Positions 45,361-54,393 are shown, counted from the first letter of the stretch. The stretch is 64,000 bases of DNA from Rhizobacter sp. (GCA_025355745.1 JANXZA010000084.1:1-64000), one strand, 5' to 3'. The notes: generated by a model from the sequence alone, not told the origin. Made by a program: numbers and translations.

Positions 45361-46041
45361 ATGTCTCTGAGTGTCACCACATTGCTGCGGGCCCGCCGAA
45401 ACACTGCCACGGCAGCTTCGGCGCTGACCGAGCCGTTGTGGTTCGAGTGGCTGGCGTTGGCCGGCCTGTTCGTGTTCGCGGCCTGGCTGCTCGGCGTTCG
45501 CGGCGTGTGGGCCTTGCTGCTGCACTCCGACCCGACCGGCATCACCGCAGTGATCATCGTCGTGTTCGTGGTGGGCACCTTGTGGAGTGGGGTCCGGGCC
45601 CGCGAACTGATGCGCGAACGCCGGGCCGCCGCCGATCGAACGCCGGGTTGGGCGGCCGACTACTGGGCCGCGCTGGGCACGGCGCCGATCGACGAGACTG
45701 CGCCACTCGACCTGCTGCTCGAGCGCACCCACGGCCCGCACTCCACCGCCTGGTGGGTCAACGCGATCCAGCTCAAGCTCGGGCTGCTCGGCAAGGTGAT
45801 CGGCTTCTCGATCCTGGCCTTGCAGATCGGCCAGATCCAGAACTTCGATCCGGCCCAGGCGCAAGACCTGCTGAAGAGCCTGACCACCGGCCTGGGCGTG
45901 GCGCTGCTGACGACGATGGTTGGCCTGGTCGGCAACATCCTGCTCGGCGTGCAGCTGACCCGGCTCGACCGGTTCGCCGATGAACTGGTGGCGGCCGCGC
46001 AGCAGCACGGCCTGTCGGTGCGCGCGCGCGCCGAAGGGTGA
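45361..46041 (+). CDS. MotA/TolQ/ExbB-like membrane channel protein
   Basis: A 226-residue protein. An N-terminal helix (WLALAGLFVFAAWLLGVRGV), a second helix (TAVIIVVFVVGTLWSGVRAR), a cytoplasmic loop, and two C-terminal helices (LGLLGKVIGFSILALQIGQI and TTGLGVALLTTMVGLVGNIL) give the TolQ/ExbB/MotA topology. The last block resembles the conserved G-x-G-x-A-L-x-T-T proton-channel region of that family. It is the first of four consecutive genes, with the next beginning 6 bp after its stop. As ExbB-like proteins work with an ExbD-like partner, the following gene fits that role. Function of this set is unknown. Confidence 0.82.
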   Translation: MSLSVTTLLRARRNTATAASALTEPLWFEWLALAGLFVFAAWLLGVRGVWALLLHSDPTGITAVIIVVFVVGTLWSGVRARELMRERRAAADRTPGWAADYWAALGTAPIDETAPLDLLLERTHGPHSTAWWVNAIQLKLGLLGKVIGFSILALQIGQIQNFDPAQAQDLLKSLTTGLGVALLTTMVGLVGNILLGVQLTRLDRFADELVAAAQQHGLSVRARAEG

Positions 46042-46047
46042 GCGTCG

Positions 46048-46677
46048 ATGCGCCATCGCCGCAACGCCCGCGAACCGGAAGTCGATCCGTTCTACGACAT
46101 GCTGTTCAACATGCTGATCGCGTTCGTGTTCTGCTTCATCGTGGCACTGCTCGCGATGAACCCGAAGACCAGCAAGGCCGGCGACGTTCCGGCCAAGGCC
46201 GAATACATCATCACCTTGTCGTGGCCCGACTTCGACCCCAACGACATCGACACCTGGGTGCGCAATCCGGCCGGCGAGGTGGTCTGGTTCCGCAACCGCG
46301 AGGCCGGGCTGATGGTGCTGGACCGCGATGACCGCGGTGAGTCGAACAACGCGATCGTCGTCAACGGCAAGCGCATCGTCACGCAGTTCCGCCAGGAGGT
46401 GGTGACGATCCGCGGCGTGGTGCCGGGTGAGTACGTGGTCAACGCCCACTACTACGAATCGAAGGATGTGCAGGCCAGCGACCCGAAGGCCGGCCAGCCG
46501 GTCGATGTGACCTTGTCGGTGGTGAAGGTGAACCCGCGCGCCGAGGTCGTCTTCAATGGCCAGCACCGCCTGGCCAAGCGCGGCGACGAGGCCACGCTGG
46601 TGCGCTTCTCGGTTCGCGCCGATGGCAGTGTGGGCGGTATCAACACCTTGCCAGCGCGTCTGGTGGAGCGTCTTTGA
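46048..46677 (+). CDS. ExbD-like anchored protein with unfamiliar periplasmic domain
   Basis: A 209-residue protein. The single helix near the N-terminus, DPFYDMLFNMLIAFVFCFIV (residues 13-32), carries an Asp at the start of the helix, as in ExbD/TolR/MotB, where it takes part in proton flow. Instead of the usual ExbD C-terminal domain there is a beta-rich periplasmic region. It begins EYIITLSWPDFDPNDIDTWV and RNPAGEVVWFRNREAGLMVL and continues with VTIRGVVPGEYVVNAHYYES. It looks like a ligand-binding or carbohydrate-binding-like beta-sandwich. The partner channel protein is encoded just upstream. Confidence 0.75.
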   Translation: MRHRRNAREPEVDPFYDMLFNMLIAFVFCFIVALLAMNPKTSKAGDVPAKAEYIITLSWPDFDPNDIDTWVRNPAGEVVWFRNREAGLMVLDRDDRGESNNAIVVNGKRIVTQFRQEVVTIRGVVPGEYVVNAHYYESKDVQASDPKAGQPVDVTLSVVKVNPRAEVVFNGQHRLAKRGDEATLVRFSVRADGSVGGINTLPARLVERL

Positions 46678-46680
46678 ATC

Positions 46681-47178
46681 ATGGGTCTGGCACTCGTCCT
46701 CTCGTTCGCGGCGCTGCTGCTGCTGATCCTCCTGGCGCTGCTGTGGTCGCGCTGGCCGGGGTGGCTGAAGGGCGTGCTGGTGCTCGGGGTGACCGGGCTG
46801 TATTTCTTCGGCAACGATGCGGTGCACCAGATCTGGGGCGTGCCGAGTGTCGATGCACTGCCCGAGCGTTTCGTGATGCTGGCGGCGGCGGTCGACGAGC
46901 CGGCGGGCAAGGCGCCGGGCTCGATCTTCATGTGGGTGAGCGAGCCGCGCGAGGGCGTCAAGAAGCTCGAGCCGCGCGCCTACCGCGTGCCGTACACAAA
47001 GGAGTTGCACGCCCAGATCGATGCCGGCGTGCGCAAGGGCCGCGACGGTATCAGCCAGATGGGCACCGCCGAGGCGAAGGCCGGCAACGCGCGCGGCGTC
47101 GGCTGGCTCAAGCCCGGCAGCGACGAGCAGGAGATCAAGATCCGCGACATGCCGTCGCCGCAGTTGCCGGAGAAATGA
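46681..47178 (+). CDS. Membrane protein of the ExbB/ExbD-like cassette
   Basis: A 165-residue protein with two N-terminal helices (LVLSFAALLLLILLALLWSR and GVLVLGVTGLYFFGNDAVHQ). A soluble C-terminal half of about 110 residues follows, with VMLAAAVDEPAGKAPGSIFM, YRVPYTKELHAQIDAGVRKG and QEIKIRDMPSPQLPEK. ATG 46681 lies 3 bp after the preceding stop, and the next gene starts 1 bp after its stop codon. No known family was recognised. Its spacing makes it a fixed member of the cassette. Confidence 0.7.
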   Translation: MGLALVLSFAALLLLILLALLWSRWPGWLKGVLVLGVTGLYFFGNDAVHQIWGVPSVDALPERFVMLAAAVDEPAGKAPGSIFMWVSEPREGVKKLEPRAYRVPYTKELHAQIDAGVRKGRDGISQMGTAEAKAGNARGVGWLKPGSDEQEIKIRDMPSPQLPEK

Positions 47179-47179
47179 G

Positions 47180-47887
47180 ATGCGCACGGCGGCCGCTGTG
47201 GTCCTCTCGTCGCTGCTGCTCGCAGCCTGCGGCGCGGCGCCGGCTGACGACGCGCTGTTCCCGCTCGCCGAGGGCCGGCGCTGGACCTATCAGGTCTCGA
47301 CCGTGGTCGATGAAGTCGATGTCGCGGCCCGCGAGACGCTGGTGCTGGCAAACCGTGGCGTCGACACCATCGACGGTGCGCCCTCGTGGCGCCGGCGCAG
47401 CGACAGCGGCATCGAATACTGGCTGCGCAGCGATGCCACCGGCATCTACCGCATTGCCAGCCGCAACCCGCTCGAGCGCGAACCGCAGCTCGATGCGCCG
47501 CGCCGCTACGTGCTGCAAAAGCCGTATGCGGTGGGCACCGAGTGGGAGGCTCCGACGACGGCCTATGTGCTGGCGCGCAAGAACGAAGTGCCGCGCGAAG
47601 TGCGCTACGCATACAAAGCGTTTCCGATGCATTACCGGATTGAAGCGCTGGCCGAGAAGGTCCAGACTCCAGCCGGAAAGTTTGAAGGGTGCCTGCGGGT
47701 GGCAGGGCGGGCCGAACTCCGGCTTTATGTGGAGGCACTGCTCCAGTGGCGCGAGATTCCGCTCTTCACGCTCGAGTGGTATTGCCCCGGCGTCGGGCTC
47801 GTCCGCCTTGAGCGCAAGGAGCCGTCACCGTCGCGATTCATGGTCGGTGGCAGCGTCACGATGGAGTTGACGTCGTGGCAGCACTGA
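47180..47887 (+). CDS. Lipoprotein of the ExbB/ExbD-like cassette
   Basis: A 235-residue precursor with lipobox VLSSLLLAACGAA (Cys17). The mature protein is beta-rich with WTYQVSTVVDEVDVAARETL, YRIASRNPLEREPQLDAPRR, YVLQKPYAVGTEWEAPTTAY and a Cys pair (EGCLRV ... WYCPGVG). The C-terminal WYCPGVGLVRLERKEPS motif is seen in a widespread class of outer-membrane lipoproteins of unknown role. Its start sits right behind the stop of the membrane protein gene. It ends the cassette, 165 bp before the first PQQ dehydrogenase. Confidence 0.75.
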   Translation: MRTAAAVVLSSLLLAACGAAPADDALFPLAEGRRWTYQVSTVVDEVDVAARETLVLANRGVDTIDGAPSWRRRSDSGIEYWLRSDATGIYRIASRNPLEREPQLDAPRRYVLQKPYAVGTEWEAPTTAYVLARKNEVPREVRYAYKAFPMHYRIEALAEKVQTPAGKFEGCLRVAGRAELRLYVEALLQWREIPLFTLEWYCPGVGLVRLERKEPSPSRFMVGGSVTMELTSWQH

Positions 47888-47919
47888 TGTGGCTGTCGGG
47901 TCTTAACGATGTGCCGTGA

Positions 47920-47992
47920 GAAGCGAGAGTGAAGCGATAGAGAAGCAAGAGAGAAGCAAGAGAACAAGCAAGCCAAGCAAGTCAGAGAGTTG
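47920..47992. repeat. Purine-rich degenerate tandem repeat
   Basis: Units close to GAGAAGCAA recur (GAGAAGCGAGAGTGAAGCGATAGAGAAGCAAGAGAGAAGC) in the leader in front of the first PQQ dehydrogenase gene. The stretch is almost all purine on the plus strand. It occupies most of the gap and may lie in the transcribed leader. Confidence 0.55.
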
Positions 47993-48052
47993 CAAGCGCA
48001 CCGCCGCGGTCGGACCGTACCGCAACCGTTCTTAAACCCAAGGAGACACCCA

Positions 48053-49732
48053 ATGAAACGCTTTCTTACCCCTGTCGCGCTCGGGCTGACGCTCGGCCTG
48101 GCAGCCACTGCGCAAGCGCAGAACTGGCCGGTCTACGGTGGCGACACCGGCAACACGCGCTACAGCGCGTCCAGCAAGATCAACACCGGCAACGTCGGCA
48201 AGTTGAACGTCGAATGGGCGCTTCAGCTCGGTTCACTGCGCTCGCAGGAATCGACGCCAATCCTGGTCGGTGACACCTTGTTCGTGACTTCGTCGTTCGG
48301 CCCGAAGAACACCTTCGCGGTCAACGCCAAGACCGGCGTGGTCAAGTGGACCTACCAGCCCGAGGTGCCGAAGGGCATCGATCAGTACGCCTGCTGCGAC
48401 GTGAACAACCGCGGCGTGGCTTACAACAACGGCAAGATCTTCCTCGGCCGGCTCGATGCGCACATCGTCGCACTCGACGCCAACACCGGCAAGGAACTGT
48501 GGAAGACGCCGATCGTCGACTTCACCGGCGGCTCGGTGATCACCTCGCCGCCCACGCTGGTGAAGAACCTCGTCATCACCGGCTTCGGCGGCGGCGAGTA
48601 TGGCGTGCGCGGTGCCATCGTGGCACTGGATCAGAACACCGGCAAGGAAGTCTGGCGCACCCAGACCGTGCCGCAACCGGGCGAGCCCGGCGGCGACACC
48701 TGGAAAGGCGATTCGGGCAAGAACGGTGGCGGCGTGGCCTGGCACATCGGCTCGTACGATCCGAAGCTGAACCTCGTCTATTACGGCACCAGCAATCCGT
48801 CGCCCTGGTCGGCCTCTGTGCGTGGCAACGACAGCTCCGACATCGGCAAGTTCAGCAACCTTTACAGCGCGTCGATCCTGGCCTTGAATGCCGACACCGG
48901 CAAGATCACCTGGCACTACCAGACCACGCCGCACGACGCGTGGGACTATGACGGCGTGAACGAACTGGTCTTCGCCGATCTGCCGTTCGACGGCAAGAAG
49001 GTGCCGGTGCTGATGCAGGCGAACCGCAACGGCTTTTTCTACGTGATCGACCGCGCCAGTGGCAAGCTGCTGTCGGCCAAGCAGTACGTCGAAGGCGTCA
49101 ACTGGGCCACCGGCATCGACATGAAAACGGGCGCGCCGATCGAGGCGGCCGGCAACGCCAAGCGCCCCGGCATGAAGCGCAAGGCCAGCAACATCTGCCC
49201 GAACCTGATCGGCGCGAAGAACTGGATGCCGATGAGCTACGACCAGCAGACGGGTCTGGTCTACATCCCGACCATGAACCTGTGCATGGACCTGGAAGGC
49301 ATCGACGCCGAGTACAAGCGCGGCGCGTTCTTCCTGGGCGTGAACTTCGACCTCGGCAAGTTTGGTCCGGGCGGCCACGGCGGCGGCGTCAAGGCCTGGG
49401 ACCCGGTGAAGCAGAAGGAAGTCTGGTTCAACAAGGACGAACTGCCGTTCACCGGCGCGATGCTGAGCACCGGCGGCGGGCTGGTCTTCCACGGCGACAT
49501 CAAGGGCTGGTTCAAGGCGCTCGATGCCAAGACCGGCAAGACGCTGTGGAAGTTCAACGCCGGCTCGGGCATTTCGGCCGCGCCGATGACGTATGAGCTT
49601 GACGGCAAGCAGTACATCGCCGTCGTCTCGGGCCGCACCTTGTCGGTCCCCGCGTTCTTCGGCGCGCTGGGCGAGAAGATGGTCGCGGCCAGCCCCGAGG
49701 GTGGCACGCTCTACGTGTTCTCGGTCAAGTGA
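48053..49732 (+). CDS. PQQ-dependent alcohol/methanol dehydrogenase, lanthanide type 1
   Basis: A 559-residue periplasmic quinoprotein alcohol dehydrogenase (signal peptide ending near AQAQNW). The eight-bladed propeller shows tryptophan-docking repeats (KTGVVKWTYQPE, DANTGKELWKT). The vicinal disulfide is Cys114-Cys115 (YACCDVNNRG). Catalytic Asp298 with Asp300 at +2 is in HDAWDYDGVN. Metal-site candidates Glu182 and Asn248 are also present. Asp at +2 is the mark of XoxF/PedH-type lanthanide enzymes, where calcium enzymes have Ala or Ser. AAGGAG precedes the ATG. The reaction is oxidation of primary alcohols to aldehydes, passing electrons to a cytochrome c. Confidence 0.9.
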   Translation: MKRFLTPVALGLTLGLAATAQAQNWPVYGGDTGNTRYSASSKINTGNVGKLNVEWALQLGSLRSQESTPILVGDTLFVTSSFGPKNTFAVNAKTGVVKWTYQPEVPKGIDQYACCDVNNRGVAYNNGKIFLGRLDAHIVALDANTGKELWKTPIVDFTGGSVITSPPTLVKNLVITGFGGGEYGVRGAIVALDQNTGKEVWRTQTVPQPGEPGGDTWKGDSGKNGGGVAWHIGSYDPKLNLVYYGTSNPSPWSASVRGNDSSDIGKFSNLYSASILALNADTGKITWHYQTTPHDAWDYDGVNELVFADLPFDGKKVPVLMQANRNGFFYVIDRASGKLLSAKQYVEGVNWATGIDMKTGAPIEAAGNAKRPGMKRKASNICPNLIGAKNWMPMSYDQQTGLVYIPTMNLCMDLEGIDAEYKRGAFFLGVNFDLGKFGPGGHGGGVKAWDPVKQKEVWFNKDELPFTGAMLSTGGGLVFHGDIKGWFKALDAKTGKTLWKFNAGSGISAAPMTYELDGKQYIAVVSGRTLSVPAFFGALGEKMVAASPEGGTLYVFSVK

Positions 49733-49746
49733 CGGAGTGAAGTGAC

Positions 49747-50958
49747 ATGACGATCCGCGGCAAGCTGAAGGCGCTCGCCTTCGCTGCGGCCCTGGCCGCC
49801 GGCGCCCTCGTGGCACCGGCGGCCAGGGCCGAACCCTTTCGTGTTTGCGCCGACCCGGACAACCTGCCCTTCAGCAAGTCCGAAGGTCCCGAGCGCGGCA
49901 TGTATGTTGAACTCGCCGAACTGGTTGGCAAACAGTTGAACCAGCCGGTCGAATACACCTGGTACTACACCCAGATGCAGCGCCGCGCGTTGCGCAACAC
50001 GATCCTGCAAGACGCTTGCGACGCGGTGTTCGCGTTGCCCGCGAATGCCGAATACAAGGTTCGCGGGCTGCAGCGCTCACAACCATTCTTTCAGGTCGGC
50101 TACGCCATCGTGGCCGCGCCCACGTTCGCATTCAAGAGCCTGGACGATCTGAAGAGCCAGCGCATCGGCGTGCAGTACAGCAGCACGCCGCACCTGCTGG
50201 TGAACCAGCTCGAAGGCTTCAAGTCGACCACCTACCGCTCGGCAGAGGAAGCGCTCGGTGCACTCGCCAAGGGCGAGGTCGACGTCGCGTTCCTGTGGGG
50301 GCCGGTGGCCGGCTACGAAAACAAAACGCGCTGGGCCAGTCGCTGGCGCGTGACGCCGGTCTCGGGGCACGACCTGTCGGGCGAAGTGGCGGTGGCGGTG
50401 CGCAGCGGCAAGGACGATCTGGCCAAGGCGATCGACCGGGCGCTGCTCGAACTCAAACCGCAGATTGCTGCACTTGCAGACAAATACGGCTTCCCGCGCG
50501 AGGCGCCGATCAACCTGGCGCTTGCGCAAGCGCCCACCAAACTGCGGGCAACGGCGTTGGCACAGGTGCGCGTGCCGGCGTCGCTGGTGGTTGCGGTGAA
50601 CGACACCGTGCCGGCCAAACCCGCCAAGTCAAAGGGTGCTGGTGCGGCGAAGAATTCGGCGCCGCCCGAGGTGGCTCCGGCAGCCCCCGCAGCGCCTGTG
50701 CTGTCGGAAGCCGCCCAGGCCGGACGGGTCCAGTTCAACGACCGCTGTTCGCACTGCCACGGCTCCGACGGCTACAGCCCGGTGCGCGAGCGCGACGTGC
50801 GTTACCTGAAAATGCGCTACAGCGACAAGTGGCAAGAAACCGCCACCGTGACGATAAAGAACGGCCGCCCCGATGCCGGCATGCCGACCTGGAAGGACAT
50901 CCTGAAGGAGTCCGACCTGCAGCAGATCATCAGCTTTCTCGGAACGGTGCAGAAGTAG
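49747..50958 (+). CDS. Fused MxaJ/XoxJ-like periplasmic protein with cytochrome c domain
   Basis: A 403-residue protein with a signal peptide (AFAAALAAGALVAPAARAEP). Residues 30-255 are a periplasmic substrate-binding fold (FRVCADPDNLPFSKSEGPER, then EGKGEV-like ALAKGEVDVAFLWGPVAGYE), as in MxaJ/XoxJ. An Ala/Pro linker (about 285-325) leads to a cytochrome c domain with CSHCH (Cys334, Cys337, His338) and an axial Met about 379 (AGMPTW). MxaJ/XoxJ and the cytochrome electron acceptor are normally separate proteins. It stands 14 bp behind the first PQQ dehydrogenase, its probable partner. Confidence 0.9.
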   Translation: MTIRGKLKALAFAAALAAGALVAPAARAEPFRVCADPDNLPFSKSEGPERGMYVELAELVGKQLNQPVEYTWYYTQMQRRALRNTILQDACDAVFALPANAEYKVRGLQRSQPFFQVGYAIVAAPTFAFKSLDDLKSQRIGVQYSSTPHLLVNQLEGFKSTTYRSAEEALGALAKGEVDVAFLWGPVAGYENKTRWASRWRVTPVSGHDLSGEVAVAVRSGKDDLAKAIDRALLELKPQIAALADKYGFPREAPINLALAQAPTKLRATALAQVRVPASLVVAVNDTVPAKPAKSKGAGAAKNSAPPEVAPAAPAAPVLSEAAQAGRVQFNDRCSHCHGSDGYSPVRERDVRYLKMRYSDKWQETATVTIKNGRPDAGMPTWKDILKESDLQQIISFLGTVQK

Positions 50959-51081
50959 CCGACACAGCTCGCGTTTCGCTGCCGCTACGGTGACGCTTGG
51001 CGATGATCGTGATCAGCGCGGCGCTCGCGGCGATCGCGATGCCGTGGTTCGAAGGTGTACTGCGTCGCGTCGGGCCGACGC

Positions 51082-51771
51082 TCAATGCCGGCTCGGCGCC
51101 CGCCCCAGCAGTTCCGTCGTCTCTGGGTGTTTCGCCTGGCGCGCGATCTCGGTAGCGCTCAGGCCGCGGTCATCGCGAAGCGTCGCGTTCGCGCCGCGCG
51201 CGAGCAGCAGCTTCACGACTTCGGTCTGGCCCTGTCCGGCGGCCCACATCAGCAAGGTCAGCCCGTGTTCGTAGGGGGTGTCGATGTCGATGCCAGCCCC
51301 CAGCAAGGCGGTCACCGCGAGCGCATGACCCTCGCCGGCCGCGTACACGATGGCAGGCTTGTTCATGCGGTCCAGCGGTTCGGTTCGCGCGCCCGCTTCG
51401 AGCAGGCGTTTGACGAGTTCGGCATTGCCCGCGTAACTGGCAGCCATCAGCGGCGTGACCCCTTCGACCGACGCAAGCCCGACATCGGCACCCTGGCGAA
51501 GCATCAGGTCGGCCAGCACCAGGTCGCCTTTCTCGCAGGCGAACAGCAACACGGTCTTGCCGACTCGGTTGCGTGAATTGGGCGCCGCGCCGCGGGCCAG
51601 CAGGCCTGCCACCTTCGCCACATCATCCTGGCGGCCGGCCACCAGCAACTGTGCGTTCAGCTCAGGATGGTTCGCAGCCTGGGCTTGAACCTTTGAGGTG
51701 CTGCCAAGGCCGGCGGCCGTGGCGATGGCGACGGCGACGGCGCCAGCCAGGGTGTGTTGAAGAAGCGACAT
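51082..51771 (-). CDS. Secreted ankyrin-repeat protein
   Basis: About 229 residues. Signal peptide ([19 protein letters not shown]) followed by five to six ankyrin repeats: [40 protein letters not shown] and [20 protein letters not shown]. It is opposite in direction to the dehydrogenases and lies between them. Start codons at 51771, 51789 and 51798 are possible, with no ribosome site deciding. Similar periplasmic ankyrin proteins accompany catalase or PQQ enzymes elsewhere; a protective or chaperone-like role is only a guess. Confidence 0.82.
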   Translation of the reverse strand: MSLLQHTLAGAVAVAIATAAGLGSTSKVQAQAANHPELNAQLLVAGRQDDVAKVAGLLARGAAPNSRNRVGKTVLLFACEKGDLVLADLMLRQGADVGLASVEGVTPLMAASYAGNAELVKRLLEAGARTEPLDRMNKPAIVYAAGEGHALAVTALLGAGIDIDTPYEHGLTLLMWAAGQGQTEVVKLLLARGANATLRDDRGLSATEIARQAKHPETTELLGRAPSRH

Positions 51772-51940
51772 GCGGCTTGGATATGGCATGGAACTCATGA
51801 GGAGCTGTGGGCTCGGAACCGGGGCTGCATTGTCGCCGCAGCGGGACATACACCAATGTCATTGCGCCCGAACGTGGTTAGTCTTTCAACCCGGTCTGCA
51901 ACCCGGCAGGGCACATCAGATCAACAACAGGGAGAAAACG

Positions 51941-53680
51941 ATGACAGGAAAAATGTCCAAGCGGTTCGGGTGGCAGATCGGCGCAATCGCAAGCGCCGCA
52001 GCGTTGAGCATGGTGGCGGGCAGTGCCTTCGCCCAGGCCGAGATATCGGGCCAGGCCGCACCCACGGGTTCGCCGGTGCCGAAGAACGTCTCGGTGTCGC
52101 AAGGCCAGCTTGACGCGGCTGACAACGACAGCGCCAACAACTTGCACTCGAACACCAACTATGCGCAGACCCGGTACCACCCGGCGGCGCAGATCAACGC
52201 TTCGAACGTCGCCAAGCTTCGCCCGGCATTCCAGTTTCAGACCGAGGTGCTCGAATCGATGCAGACCGCGCCCATCGTGGTCGACGGCATCATGTACATC
52301 ACGACGTCGTACAACCATGTGTACGCGCTCGACGCCGTGTCGGGCAAAGAGTTCTGGCACTACAAACACAAGATGGGCGCGGTGACGACCTATTGCTGCG
52401 GCCCGAACAACCGCGGCGTGGCCATCATGGGCGACCGCCTCTACATGGGCACGCTCGACGCGAAGCTGATCTCTCTCGACGCCAAGACCGGCAAGGTGGT
52501 GTGGACCACGCAGATCGCCGACCCGGAATCGGGTTACTCGGAGACGATGGCGCCGGTGGCCGTGAACGGCAAGATCCTGATCGGCACGAACGGTGGCGAA
52601 TACGGCATTCGCGGCTTCGTCAAGGCCTTCGACGCGAAAGACGGCAAGCTGGTCTGGACCTTCGACACTGTGCCGGCCAAGGGCCATGAAGGCGTGTGGG
52701 CCGTGAACGACGCGACCGGGCGCAACATGAAGCGCGACATCGCGGCCGAGAAAGCGCAGTTCGCGAAGAACGGCGATTTCTACAAGACGCTGGGCGGGGG
52801 TGTGTGGATGGCGCCGGCCGTTGACAAGGACAGCAACACCGCCTTTTTCGTGGTCGGCAACCCCAGTCCCGACCTTTACGGCGCGGAGCGGCCGGGCGAC
52901 AACCTGTACACCGATTCGATCGTCGCAGTCGATCTGAACACCGGCGCATACAAGTGGCACTACCAGTACGTCGCCCACGACGTGTGGGACCTGGACGCAG
53001 TGTCGCCCGTCATCCTGACCGATGCGATGGGCAAGGACGGCAAGATGCGCAAGGTCGCCATTCACGGCGGCAAGACCGGCCATGTGTACGTGCATGACCG
53101 CGCCACGGGCGAATTGATCCGTTTCAGCGAGGCCATGATCCCGCAGGAGAACATGTGGGTGCTGCCGACCAAGGACGGCGCGCGCATGCTGCCGGGGGCC
53201 AATGGCGGTGTCGAGTGGAGCCCGATGGCGGTGAACCCGACTCTTCGCATGGCATACGCCGCGAACCTGCACCAGCCGATGACCTACCACGTCGAGGATG
53301 CCAAGTACCCCGGCGGCAAGCTCTGGCTCGGCGGCGCTTTCAAGACCATCGCCAGCGAAAAGCAGTGGGGCCGACTGGCGGCAGTCAATATCGACACCGG
53401 CAAAATGGCGTGGAAGTTCGATACCGAGCAGCCGCTCATCGGCGGCGTGCTCGCCACTGCGGGCGGCCTGGTGTTCAACGGCGAGGGCAACGGCCTGTTC
53501 CGCGCCTTCGACGCCCGCGATGGCAAGATGCTGTGGGAGTACCAGTGCGGCGCCGGCGTGAACGCGCCGGCGGTGTCGTACATGGCGGGCGGCAAGCAGT
53601 ATGTGGCGGTCGCGGCAGGCGGCAACACGCAGCTCGACTTCAAGCGCGGCAATTCGGTGATCGTGTTCGCGCTGCCCTGA
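51941..53680 (+). CDS. PQQ-dependent alcohol dehydrogenase, lanthanide type 2
   Basis: A 579-residue quinoprotein dehydrogenase. The signal peptide ends near [10 protein letters not shown]. The vicinal disulfide Cys152-Cys153 is in [11 protein letters not shown]. Metal candidates are Glu220 (NGGEYGIRG) and Asn307 (VGNPSPD). Catalytic Asp350 is in [10 protein letters not shown], with Asp352 two residues on, again the lanthanide-type signature. It is clearly diverged from the first enzyme (extra N-terminal 40 residues, different loops), so the two may prefer different alcohols. AGGGAG precedes the ATG. A di-haem cytochrome c gene follows 32 bp downstream. Confidence 0.9.
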   Translation: MTGKMSKRFGWQIGAIASAAALSMVAGSAFAQAEISGQAAPTGSPVPKNVSVSQGQLDAADNDSANNLHSNTNYAQTRYHPAAQINASNVAKLRPAFQFQTEVLESMQTAPIVVDGIMYITTSYNHVYALDAVSGKEFWHYKHKMGAVTTYCCGPNNRGVAIMGDRLYMGTLDAKLISLDAKTGKVVWTTQIADPESGYSETMAPVAVNGKILIGTNGGEYGIRGFVKAFDAKDGKLVWTFDTVPAKGHEGVWAVNDATGRNMKRDIAAEKAQFAKNGDFYKTLGGGVWMAPAVDKDSNTAFFVVGNPSPDLYGAERPGDNLYTDSIVAVDLNTGAYKWHYQYVAHDVWDLDAVSPVILTDAMGKDGKMRKVAIHGGKTGHVYVHDRATGELIRFSEAMIPQENMWVLPTKDGARMLPGANGGVEWSPMAVNPTLRMAYAANLHQPMTYHVEDAKYPGGKLWLGGAFKTIASEKQWGRLAAVNIDTGKMAWKFDTEQPLIGGVLATAGGLVFNGEGNGLFRAFDARDGKMLWEYQCGAGVNAPAVSYMAGGKQYVAVAAGGNTQLDFKRGNSVIVFALP

Positions 53681-53712
53681 AAGCTCGGCGGCGAAGCTTG
53701 CGACAATTCGAG

Positions 53713-54375
53713 ATGACATTCCACCCGGTTGCATTCGTCGCAGGCGCTCGCCGCGCTTTCCATGTCGCAAGGCCGCCTCGGCGTTCCCGGCGGGCTCGGC
53801 TATCCCGGCTCGTGCCCGCAAGCCTGCTCTTGCTCTGCGCCGGGCTCGCGGTACAGGCCCAGCCCGCTGCCGATAGCGTGCCCGCAAAGGCCGCCGTCTG
53901 CGCGGCCTGCCACGGGCCGCAGGGGCAGTCAACCCAGGCGGCGTTCCCGATCCTGGCTGGCCAGACCTCGCGCTATCTGTACCTGCAGTTGCGCGACTAC
54001 CAGGAAGACCGCCGCAAGAACGAGTTGATGAGCCCGATGGTGGTCGGCATGACGCGCGACGAGATGCGCGAGCTGTCCGACTATTTCGCGCGCCAGAAAC
54101 CGCCGCGACAGAACTTCGCGGTTGACGCCGAGAAAGCCCGGCTCGGCAAGCTGAAGGCTGATGAAACGCTTTGCACGATGTGCCATCTGGGCGGCTTTGC
54201 CGGGCAGAACGAGGTGCCGCGCGTGGCCGGCCAGCATTACGATTACATCATCAAGCAGTTGACCGATTTCAAGGCCCGGCTGCGCACGAACGACGCTGGC
54301 AGCATGACCAGCGTGTCGGGCACCCTGAACGCACAGGACATCGAGAACCTGGCGCACTATCTCGTGGGGCTGTAG
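53713..54375 (+). CDS. Di-haem cytochrome c (c4/553 type)
   Basis: A 220-residue precursor. A long basic n-region (RRAFHVARPPRRSRRARLSR) and a hydrophobic segment precede the first haem site CAACH (Cys63, Cys66, His67). The second, CTMCH, is at Cys154, Cys157, His158. Conserved MVVGMTRDEMRELSDYFARQ and MTSVSGTLNAQDIENLAHYL supply the axial Met residues. It lies right after the second PQQ dehydrogenase, in the same direction. It probably takes electrons from it for the respiratory chain. Confidence 0.87.
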   Translation: MTFHPVAFVAGARRAFHVARPPRRSRRARLSRLVPASLLLLCAGLAVQAQPAADSVPAKAAVCAACHGPQGQSTQAAFPILAGQTSRYLYLQLRDYQEDRRKNELMSPMVVGMTRDEMRELSDYFARQKPPRQNFAVDAEKARLGKLKADETLCTMCHLGGFAGQNEVPRVAGQHYDYIIKQLTDFKARLRTNDAGSMTSVSGTLNAQDIENLAHYLVGL

Positions 54376-54393
54376 ATGGCGCTGTGGCGTCTT

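Noticed and set aside
45154-47187. Long minus-strand frame opposite the ExbB/ExbD-like cassette
   Set aside because: The plus-strand genes have lipobox, helices and consistent spacing; the antisense frame is a GC-content artefact.
51004-51153. Short plus-strand frame MIVISAALAAIAMPWFEG... between the MxaJ-like fusion and the ankyrin gene
   Set aside because: About 50 codons, hydrophobic only at the start, no ribosome site, and it runs antisense into the ankyrin gene's 3' end.
51878-53932. Very long minus-strand frame of 684 codons opposite the second PQQ dehydrogenase
   Set aside because: Antisense shadow; the plus-strand gene carries all diagnostic PQQ motifs, while the antisense product is Arg/His-rich without recognisable domains.
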